Source: Roseibacillus sp.
GTDB taxonomy: Bacteria; Verrucomicrobiota; Verrucomicrobiia; Verrucomicrobiales; Akkermansiaceae
Direction: 5' to 3'
NCBI GenBank assembly: GCA_002729275.1
Contig: PBTP01000076.1
Coordinates: forward strand, 1 to 14,166
Length of the DNA: 14,166 nt
Shown: positions 7,742 to 14,166 of the stretch, one piece after another
Layout: each line of letters starts with the position of its first letter
Position numbering within the stretch: position 1 is the first letter of the stretch
Notes under the pieces: model-generated
The model's input: the letters and a program-made list of their open reading frames with translations, nothing else
Told to the model about the DNA's origin: nothing
Databases searched by the model: none
Translations under genes and position numbers: made by a program

Positions 7742-9151
7742 ATGTTCTCCTCACTTTCTGACACCTTAGACAAGACCTTCCGGAACCTCAGGGGCGTGGG
7801 ACGTATTTCCGAAAAGAATATTTCAGATGCTCTTCGTGAAATTCGCCTCGCACTACTGGAGGCTGATGTTGAATACAAGGTGGCTCAGACCTTTATCGAG
7901 GGGGTAAAGAAGAAAGCCGTTGGTGAAGATGTCCTCAAGTCCATCAAGCCGGGGGAGCAGATCATTAAAATATTTCATGACGAACTCACTACTCTTCTTG
8001 GTGGTGATCAGTCTCCCCTGAACCTGAATCCCCCGGCTCGCATCCTCCTCTGTGGCCTGAATGGTGCCGGCAAGACAACCACTGCAGGAAAACTTGCCCT
8101 GCGTTTAAAAAAGGAGGGCCGACGACCACTACTGGTTGCCTGTGACCTTTATCGCCCCGCAGCTATCGATCAATTGGCGACTATCGCAGAGCAGATAGAG
8201 ATACCCTGCTACACCCCGGAATCTGGAGAAAAAGACGTCATTAAAGTCGCAAAGGCTGCGTTAAAATGGGCTGAGAAGCAATCGGGCTCCTGCATCATTT
8301 TTGACACCGCAGGCCGTCAGGAAGTTGATGACAACCTCGTAAAAGAGCTTAAGAAGCTCCACTCCCTTCTCAAGCCCGGTGAAACCCTCCTCGTCGCGGA
8401 TGCCGCCACCGGCCAGCAGGCGGTGAAGGTCGCGCAAACTTTTGACGAGACTGTTGGTCTCAGCGGGATTGTGCTGACCAAACTTGATGGTGATGCGCGA
8501 GGTGGCGCGGCTCTCTCCATGAGAGCAATCACAGGGCGCCCCATCAAGTATGTGGGAGAGGGTGAAAAGCTTGAGCAGCTCAACGAATTCCATCCAGAGC
8601 GCATGGCAGGGCGCGTCCTCGACATGGGAGATACCATCACGATGGTTGAGCAGGTTGCCGAACACCTTGATGAAGAAAAAGCAGCCAAGGCCGCACGCCG
8701 TCTCGAGAAGGGGAGATTTGACTTCAACGATTTTCTTGAGCAGATGAAAATGCTCCAGAACCTTGGTCCCCTTGAGGGCATCATGGGAATGCTTCCGGGA
8801 TTCAACAAGATCAAGAAACAACTTCCATCAGGAGCACTCGATCCAAGTCGGATCAAGCATATGGAAGCGATAGTTCTCTCGATGACTCCCAGAGAGCGTA
8901 GCCGCCCCGAGATCATCAAGGGAACTCGCCGTAAGCGTATTGCGGGAGGGTCCGGTCGCAGCCTTCTCGAAGTCAATCAACTCCTCAAGCAATTCGGCAT
9001 GATGCGCAAGATGATGAAATCAAAGGGCAAAATGAAGAACATGATGAAGCAGCTTGGAGCCCTCGGAGGAGGCGGGCCGGGGGATCTTGACTCCATGAAG
9101 GATCTCATGGGAGGCATGGGCGGAAAAGGCGGCCCAAAACTACCATTCTGA
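7742..9151 (+). CDS. ffh: Signal recognition particle protein Ffh (SRP54)
   Basis: Ffh with SRP RNA binds signal sequences on ribosomes and delivers them to the FtsY receptor and SecYEG. The 469-residue protein is full length. The N domain (about 1-95) has the helical ALLEADVEYK segment. The G domain has GLNGAGKTT (105-113), DLYRPAA (135-141), DTAGR (188-192), TKLDGDARGG (246-255) and GEGE (272-275). The M domain (from about 328) is methionine-rich. Its SRP RNA-binding segment contains SMTPRER (380-386) and RRKRIAGGSG (396-405); the residue before the arginines is Thr where Ser is common. The tail is Gly/Met-rich and ends GGPKLPF. The gene follows the deacetylase by 97 bp and meets smc tail to tail, with 45 bp between stops. 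I do not see the SRP RNA gene in this window. Confidence 0.98.
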   Translation: MFSSLSDTLDKTFRNLRGVGRISEKNISDALREIRLALLEADVEYKVAQTFIEGVKKKAVGEDVLKSIKPGEQIIKIFHDELTTLLGGDQSPLNLNPPARILLCGLNGAGKTTTAGKLALRLKKEGRRPLLVACDLYRPAAIDQLATIAEQIEIPCYTPESGEKDVIKVAKAALKWAEKQSGSCIIFDTAGRQEVDDNLVKELKKLHSLLKPGETLLVADAATGQQAVKVAQTFDETVGLSGIVLTKLDGDARGGAALSMRAITGRPIKYVGEGEKLEQLNEFHPERMAGRVLDMGDTITMVEQVAEHLDEEKAAKAARRLEKGRFDFNDFLEQMKMLQNLGPLEGIMGMLPGFNKIKKQLPSGALDPSRIKHMEAIVLSMTPRERSRPEIIKGTRRKRIAGGSGRSLLEVNQLLKQFGMMRKMMKSKGKMKNMMKQLGALGGGGPGDLDSMKDLMGGMGGKGGPKLPF

Positions 9152-9196
9152 CCAGCCTCTCACTCCTAACGGGTATACCCTAGCGCGGATCGCCGC

Positions 9197-12100
9197 CTAC
9201 TCCTCGGCGTCGAGGCGCTGGGCCGCACGCGAGGCCGCCCCTTTTGCTCTTCCCTTGCTGGTATCTGCCGCTGTGAGGCGCATTCCTACCGGCTTGGAGA
9301 CCCCGAATTCCTCCATCGTCACCCCATACATCACATCGGCACGGCTCATGGTGCGCTTATTATGGGTCACGATGATGAACTGGCTCTGGTCCACAAAGCG
9401 ATCCAGCACTTTGAGGAAGCGTCCAATGTTGGACTCATCCAGAGGCGCATCCAATTCGTCGAGAACGCAGAAGGGACTCGGCTTCACCATATAGATGGAA
9501 AAAAGAAGCGCGACGGCGGTCATCGACCGCTCTCCGCCCGAGAGAAGGGTAATGGACTGCAACTTCTTGCCCGGCGGCTTAGCTATCACCTCAATCCCAC
9601 ATTCAAGGGGGTCACCCTCGTCGAGGAGAATCAGATCTGCCTTGGCACTCGAACCGAATAACTCCTTGAACATTTCACGGAAATTGGTCTGCACCTTTTT
9701 GAAGGTCTCCGCAAAAAGAACAGTCGTTTCGGTATTAATCTTCTCAATCACATTGAGGAGCTCCTCCTTGGAGACAACGAGATCATCATGCTGACCCTTT
9801 ACAAAATAATGACGCTCTTCCAGCTCTTCGAATTCATCAATCGAATCAATATTGACCGGACCCATGCCATCTAATCTTCCTCTAAGCTCCTCAACAGCCA
9901 GCTCGATGAACTTCCAGTCTGGACCATCCTCCAAGTCGACGTTCTCCAATTCTTCCTCGACTCGTTCCGCAATCGTTCCTTCCTCCCCATCCCCTGCTTC
10001 ATGGTCCTCGCCGAGGCCTGGCTGCTCCTCATCCGAGTCATCCTCATCTGTAGACGCATCGTCCTCCTCGTTGACAGGCCCTTTAGCCGCCAGCGTAGCC
10101 CGACGCTTCTCCAAGGACCGCATTGCCTTTCTCTGCTCCATCATACAGGCAAGAAGAGCATGCGAATCCGTTTCAAAGGACTGGAGGTCGACCTGATAGC
10201 GCTCCATAATGCTCTCAAGAAGCTTCTCAAGTCGCATGTCGATCTTAGCGAGAGAGACCTCCTCCCTGCCCCGCTGCTCGCTCGTCTGGGCTACCTTGCG
10301 GCGCAGGTCAGAAAGAGCTGCCTCGGCCGTATTAATGGCCTGCTGGATCTCTTTTCGACGGGCGCCTACATCGTTGATTTCTGATTGAACCTTATCTTCT
10401 TGTCTGCCTCGTTCGGCTATTTCCTCTCGGAGCCCCTCATCTTCCTGCCCGGCAGATTTGATCCTCCTCTCGAACTCTTCTATCTCGGAAAGTCGGCGGG
10501 TATTGAGCTCCTTAAGCTCCCCGATTCTCGTCTGAATTGGGACCTGCTGTTGCTCCGCAGCCTCACGGGTCCGTCGTTCCACCGCCAAGGCCGTCTGCAA
10601 TTTACCCTGCTCCTCACGCTCCTCCGACTCTCTTCTTCCAAGCTCTTCCATTTCCATACTGAGCCGATTGATCTCGCTTTCCACCATTTCAAGCTTCCCC
10701 CGGGCTTCCCCAAGCTCACTCTGCAAACCGGTTCTTAATCCGGCTTCACTCTCTTCACGGCCTTGGATCTCATTACGCTCACGATGAACATTTCCTAATT
10801 TGCCCTCAAACGATGTTACCTCCTGCCCTGCCAAGGACGCCCGCCCGCGCAATGTAGAAAGCTCAACCTGTTGCCTCTGAAGACGATCTTTCCCCTGCTC
10901 TGCAGACGCAAAAAGCTCATTAACCCGGTGTGTATTACCATCAAGCTTGTCCGTCTCCTCGTGGAGAACCAATGCCAGGTGCTTCACCTCTTCTTCAAGT
11001 TCCTTCACCTCTTTACGCCGCTCAAGAATCGACTTACCGGCATCCCCACCTGCTCGACCTCCCCGAAAAACACCCTCTGAACTTACAATCTCTCCTGCAA
11101 GAGTGACGCAGGACCATGTGGGATTCTGGGAGCGGAGGAGATGGGCGGTTGGGCGATCTTTGACGACCAAGACATCTTCCACGAGACAGGCTACAACTGA
11201 GCCCACTTCCTGTTCCGCATTCACACAATCTGCTACCCAGCACTCAGCTCCTTCCGGAACCGTCATCAGCTGCCTGTCGTGTTGGGGAGCAACCCATTCC
11301 GGAGCAATTAGGGAAACCTCGCCCTGCCCGGTTTGCGCAAGCTGATCGAGGATAGCGTCTGCAAGGTCCGCGTCCCGGACAAGGATTGCTTCTAGATTGG
11401 CCCCCAACGCTCCTTCCACCGCTCGCTCAAAACCATTCCGCACCTGCAATTTACTTCCTAACACCCCCCGCAATCCGGGCTGGATCAGAGTGGGATCATT
11501 CAGACCTGCCAGCACTCGCTGAGTTCCCTCGTTCAGCCCTTCACCGCGCGCCAGAAGCTGCTGGAGCAGCTCTAGCCGGGATCGGCGAGCTGTAAGGTCA
11601 CGATCCAACTCCCCACGGCGCTCCCGGCACGCCTCAAGGTCACCCCTGGCGTGCTGGTAAGACCTCTCGGCAGCTAGTTTCTGCTCCTCGATCTGCCTGG
11701 TTCTGTCCTCTTCCTCGGTGATTTTCTTCGTCAGGTCCCTTTCCGTGGACTGTAATTCTACCATTTCAACTTGTAGAACTTCCTCTTCCTCGGTGAGGCG
11801 CAGGAGACGCTCGCGATTAGAGGCCGAGGTCATCTCGGCGCTCTCGATTTTCGCCTCGGCAGAGGCTAGAACGGTCTCGAGTCTCTTCGCTTCTTCGCGG
11901 GCCTCATGTAGCCGGCTCGCGCTGGATTCACGCTGGTCCTTCAGCTCTCCAACCAAGCTGACCTTCTGAACAAGGGCTCCAGTGCGCTCTTCAATTCTTT
12001 CATGCAGGACATGTAATTCATCCCTTGAAACATTGAAGTCGAGCTCCTGCTGGGCCAGCTTTTCACCTCCAGCTTCCAGGTCACCCCGATTGGTCTCGAT

Positions 12101-13051
12101 GCGCTCCTGCAGCTCCCTGCAGCGCTCTTCGTTAAAGAGAATTCTACTTTCTGCAGCTTTGGCCGCATTCTGGTGATTTGAGAGCCGTTGACGCAGCTCA
12201 GAAAGCTCCCCCTCCAGGTTAGTGGCATTATCCCTCGCCCCTACAACCTCCATTTCGACTTCAGGAAGACTCTCCTCCAGATCTTCCCTCTGCTTTTCGA
12301 GCGATTTCAAGGAAGTCATCAACTCTTCCCTGGCAGCAGATTCCTCGCTAAATCGTTTCTGGCTCAGGTGAGTATCCAGAATCCTCACATCATTGGCGAG
12401 GCCCTGATAACGCCGCGCCTTAGCAACCTGCCGCTTCAGGGAGTTGATACGTCTTGCCTGCTCCTCAAGAACATCATGGACTCTGAGAAGATTCGCTTCC
12501 GTGTACTCCAGTTTACGAAGCGCCTCCTTCTTCTCCTTCTTAAATTTGGTAATCCCAGCAGCCTCCTCGAATACCTGGCGTCGATCCTCTGGTTTCGCAC
12601 TTAGGAGCATATCGATCTTTCCCTGCTCCATGATCGAATAAGCCGAGCGACCGATGCCGGTATCCATGAACAACTCATGGATATCACGAAGGCGACACAA
12701 CCTGTCGTTTATCCGGTATTCGGATTTCCCATCCCGAAATACCCGCCGCGTGATGGCGACCTCATGATATTCGGTTTTGAGAGAGCCCTCGCATTCCGTA
12801 AGATTCAGCGTTACTTCCGCCATAGGCAGCGCTTTCCGCTTGTCGGTTCCGTTAAAAATCACATCTGCCATCTCGCCACCACGCAGAGCCTTGGCAGAAG
12901 TCTCCCCGAGGACCCAGCGGATGGCATCAACCACATTGGATTTTCCGCAGCCGTTTGGCCCCACAATCCCAGTAATTCCTTCGTGAAACTCAAAGGTAGT
13001 GCGCTCTGCGAATGACTTAAACCCTTGGAGAATTAGAGATTTTAGATGCAT
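9197..13051 (-). CDS. smc: Chromosome partition protein SMC
   Basis: SMC is the ATPase that, with ScpA and ScpB, organises and segregates chromosomes. The product has 1284 residues, against about 1,180-1,190 usually. Walker A is GPNGCGKSN (31-39). Long heptad-rich coiled coils flank a hinge at about 510-670, which ends in the glycine-rich GGRAGGDAG. The C-terminal head has GMGPVNI (1062-1068), the signature LLSGGERS (1169-1176) and Walker B with D1198-E1199 in VLDELDAPLD. Residues about 991-1043, between the second coil and the head, are an insert dominated by Asp and Glu that explains part of the extra length. The ATG at 13051 gives the canonical MHLKSLILQGFKSF start; a longer TTG form (13105) adds 18 atypical residues. 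GGAA about 8 bases upstream is a weak ribosome binding site. The gene is monocistronic here, divergent from the SDR gene. Confidence 0.97.
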   Translation of the reverse strand: MHLKSLILQGFKSFAERTTFEFHEGITGIVGPNGCGKSNVVDAIRWVLGETSAKALRGGEMADVIFNGTDKRKALPMAEVTLNLTECEGSLKTEYHEVAITRRVFRDGKSEYRINDRLCRLRDIHELFMDTGIGRSAYSIMEQGKIDMLLSAKPEDRRQVFEEAAGITKFKKEKKEALRKLEYTEANLLRVHDVLEEQARRINSLKRQVAKARRYQGLANDVRILDTHLSQKRFSEESAAREELMTSLKSLEKQREDLEESLPEVEMEVVGARDNATNLEGELSELRQRLSNHQNAAKAAESRILFNEERCRELQERIETNRGDLEAGGEKLAQQELDFNVSRDELHVLHERIEERTGALVQKVSLVGELKDQRESSASRLHEAREEAKRLETVLASAEAKIESAEMTSASNRERLLRLTEEEEVLQVEMVELQSTERDLTKKITEEEDRTRQIEEQKLAAERSYQHARGDLEACRERRGELDRDLTARRSRLELLQQLLARGEGLNEGTQRVLAGLNDPTLIQPGLRGVLGSKLQVRNGFERAVEGALGANLEAILVRDADLADAILDQLAQTGQGEVSLIAPEWVAPQHDRQLMTVPEGAECWVADCVNAEQEVGSVVACLVEDVLVVKDRPTAHLLRSQNPTWSCVTLAGEIVSSEGVFRGGRAGGDAGKSILERRKEVKELEEEVKHLALVLHEETDKLDGNTHRVNELFASAEQGKDRLQRQQVELSTLRGRASLAGQEVTSFEGKLGNVHRERNEIQGREESEAGLRTGLQSELGEARGKLEMVESEINRLSMEMEELGRRESEEREEQGKLQTALAVERRTREAAEQQQVPIQTRIGELKELNTRRLSEIEEFERRIKSAGQEDEGLREEIAERGRQEDKVQSEINDVGARRKEIQQAINTAEAALSDLRRKVAQTSEQRGREEVSLAKIDMRLEKLLESIMERYQVDLQSFETDSHALLACMMEQRKAMRSLEKRRATLAAKGPVNEEDDASTDEDDSDEEQPGLGEDHEAGDGEEGTIAERVEEELENVDLEDGPDWKFIELAVEELRGRLDGMGPVNIDSIDEFEELEERHYFVKGQHDDLVVSKEELLNVIEKINTETTVLFAETFKKVQTNFREMFKELFGSSAKADLILLDEGDPLECGIEVIAKPPGKKLQSITLLSGGERSMTAVALLFSIYMVKPSPFCVLDELDAPLDESNIGRFLKVLDRFVDQSQFIIVTHNKRTMSRADVMYGVTMEEFGVSKPVGMRLTAADTSKGRAKGAASRAAQRLDAEE

Positions 13052-13109
13052 TTTGGTTATTCCGGCGTGCGCGTAAAAACTAAAGGAAGGCCCCAAGCCC
13101 GGCAAGAAA

Positions 13110-13165
13110 AGAAGGGTATTTATACAAGATATAGTATATTTTGATTAAAAGCATACGACATCTCG
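13110..13165. promoter_or_regulatory. AT-rich divergent promoter region
   Basis: This is the most AT-rich block of the 266-bp gap between smc and the SDR gene. It holds TATTTATAC, ATATAGTATAT and TTGATTAAAA. On the minus strand TATAAA or TATACT could be a -10 for smc; on the plus strand TATAGT or TATATT could serve a rightward transcript. I find no well-spaced strong -35 partner, so exact start sites are not called. Location and composition, in a window otherwise over half GC, are the evidence. Confidence 0.4.
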
Positions 13166-13212
13166 AATTTTGGGGTCGTTGCGAATTGGGCTCCAAGAGT
13201 AGGGGGTGTTTC

Positions 13213-13253
13213 CTGGAGGCGGGCCTAAGGTCTTCTCCCAGCCAGCGTTTTTT
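13213..13253 (+). terminator. Terminator-like hairpin in the SDR leader
   Basis: On the plus strand CTGG (13213-13216) and GGG (13221-13223) can pair with CCC (13237-13239) and CCAG (13242-13245). An alternative register pairs GGCGGG with CCC-A-GCC. Two bases after CCAG comes TTTTTT (13248-13253). This has the form of an intrinsic terminator, though the stem is interrupted and of moderate strength. It lies 64 bp before the SDR start with no coding gene upstream on this strand. It may therefore end a short RNA from the AT-rich block or attenuate the SDR transcript. Confidence 0.4.
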
Positions 13254-13317
13254 ACCTGATTCGGATCCAACCCGTGACGATTGACCTCACTTCTCTCCCC
13301 CTTTAGAAACCGGTCTG

Positions 13318-14100
13318 ATGCCTTCATTTCTATCCGAACTATTCTCTCTGGACGGCAAGATCGCCGTTGTGATTGGCGGTACTGGTGAACTTTGTGGCGC
13401 GATGGCCGAGGGCCTCTCCCAAGCCGGAGCTGAAGTCGTCCTGGTCGGACGGAGCGAGCAAAAGGCAGCTACCCGCATCGAGGCCATTACCTCTAAGGGT
13501 GGAAAAGCACACTTCGTGGCAGCCGATGTCAGTAGCCGGGCTGGACTCGACAGCCTTCGTGACGAGGTCCTCACCCAGCATGGGAAAACCGATATCCTCG
13601 TTAACGGTGCGGGAATCAACTCTCCAACACCAGTCCTGGATATTACCGAGGACGAGTTTGCCAATATCATTGATATCAATCTCGCGGGGGTTCTCCGAGG
13701 ATGCCAGAGCTTTGGAAGTTACTTTCTCGAGCAGAATATCAAGGGGTCGATTATCAACCTTGGGTCCATTTCAGGCCTCAATCCTCTCTCGCGTGTTTTC
13801 ACCTACTCCGCATCAAAGGGAGCTGTTCATAATCTGAGCCGCAATCTCGCCCGCGAGTGGGCACCTCACGGAATCAGGGTCAACACTCTGGTCCCGGGAT
13901 TTTTTCCAGCGGAACAAAACCGTAAGGTACTGACCCCTGACCGAGTAGCTCAGATCATGGACCACACCCCGATGGACCGGTTTGGCGAGGCTCAAGAGCT
14001 CGTGGGTGCCACCCTCCTACTCGCCTCGAATCAGGCCGGCGGATTTATCACCGGCACTGAAATGGTCGTGGATGGCGGCTTCAATGCTGTTAGTATTTAA
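13318..14100 (+). CDS. SDR oxidoreductase, D-mannonate oxidoreductase-like
   Basis: This is a classical-size (260 residues) short-chain dehydrogenase/reductase that oxidises or reduces a hydroxyl/carbonyl with NAD(P). The active-site set is complete: N121 (DIN), S150, Y163 and K167 (YSASK), with NGAG at 96-99 and D70 near the adenine. The C-terminal part, [10 protein letters not shown] (193-202), [13 protein letters not shown] and VDGGFNA, resembles SDR proteins annotated as D-mannonate (fructuronate) oxidoreductases, so a sugar-acid substrate is plausible but unproven. R45 after strand 2 is compatible with NADP(H). The glycine motif is unusual: I19-G-G-T-G-E-L-C26-G, where relatives commonly have Thr first and Gly at C26. 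The ATG at 13318 is the natural start; no Shine-Dalgarno is visible. No uronate-pathway neighbours are in the window. A structured hairpin follows the stop. Confidence 0.85.
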   Translation: MPSFLSELFSLDGKIAVVIGGTGELCGAMAEGLSQAGAEVVLVGRSEQKAATRIEAITSKGGKAHFVAADVSSRAGLDSLRDEVLTQHGKTDILVNGAGINSPTPVLDITEDEFANIIDINLAGVLRGCQSFGSYFLEQNIKGSIINLGSISGLNPLSRVFTYSASKGAVHNLSRNLAREWAPHGIRVNTLVPGFFPAEQNRKVLTPDRVAQIMDHTPMDRFGEAQELVGATLLLASNQAGGFITGTEMVVDGGFNAVSI

Positions 14101-14120
14101 ACTTCATTCCTGCGCAAAGG

Positions 14121-14166
14121 TGGGCAAAGAGCCGTCCCTGACACCGGGCAGCGACTCTTCGGCCCA
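14121..14166 (+). terminator. Hairpin after the SDR gene, cut by window edge
   Basis: TGGGC (14121-14125) pairs with GCCCA (14162-14166), and AAGAG (14127-14131) pairs with CTCTT (14155-14159), separated by a small A/CG internal loop. An inner CCC/GGG stem closes a 7-base loop. This makes a strong structure 21 bp after the SDR stop. Any T tract would lie beyond the window, so terminator function is only likely. Confidence 0.4.

Noticed and set aside
9171..9180. Palindrome GGGTATACCC between the ffh and smc stops as a bidirectional terminator
   Set aside because: A perfect 10-base palindrome has no room for a loop, and no T tract follows on either strand. It may be a protein site but nothing supports that.
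13052..13105. 18-residue N-terminal extension of SMC from a TTG codon
   Set aside because: SMC proteins start directly with the strand before Walker A, as the ATG at 13051 does. The extension is atypical.

Overview
The window looks like core chromosomal DNA of a free-living Gram-negative-type bacterium. My best guess is the PVC group, probably Verrucomicrobiota (perhaps Opitutae/Puniceicoccales). This rests on the fused SecDF, the tgt-yajC-secDF order, the style of the SMC and Ffh proteins, and weak or absent Shine-Dalgarno sites before several solid genes. It is a by-eye impression, not a search result. I see no insertion sequences, phage genes, CRISPR arrays, rRNA or tRNA genes.

Layout: 1-315 has no convincing gene but several inverted repeats. 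316-1065 (minus) is a class I SAM methyltransferase that diverges from a tight plus-strand export operon. That operon is tgt (1172-2377), yajC (2374-2751, ATGA overlap), a small lipoprotein resembling the periplasmic P1 domain of SecD (2777-3553), and fused secDF (3588-6332). A secreted polysaccharide deacetylase (6451-7644) and ffh, the SRP GTPase (7742-9151), follow on the same strand. smc (9197-13051, minus) converges on ffh. A 266-bp divergent intergenic region, with an AT-rich promoter-like block and a terminator-like hairpin, separates smc from an SDR oxidoreductase (13318-14100, plus). A hairpin follows at the window edge.

How the genes work together: YajC and SecDF are accessory parts of the Sec translocon, and SecDF uses the proton gradient to pull preproteins out. 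Ffh targets nascent membrane proteins to the same translocon. Tgt is the usual tRNA-modification neighbour of this operon. SMC organises and segregates chromosomes. The deacetylase is probably a Sec substrate acting on envelope or extracellular polysaccharide.

The most interesting item is the lipoprotein between yajC and secDF. It aligns without gaps to the P1 head of the SecDF encoded right beside it (about 26 of 79 residues identical by eye), yet has no channel helices. It looks like a stand-alone, membrane-tethered SecD P1 domain, that is, a candidate extra part of the export motor. Other points worth checking are a Tgt zinc site that lacks two of its three cysteines, an extra N-terminal membrane helix in SecDF, a repeated P1 base segment in SecDF, and a strongly acidic insert next to the SMC head.
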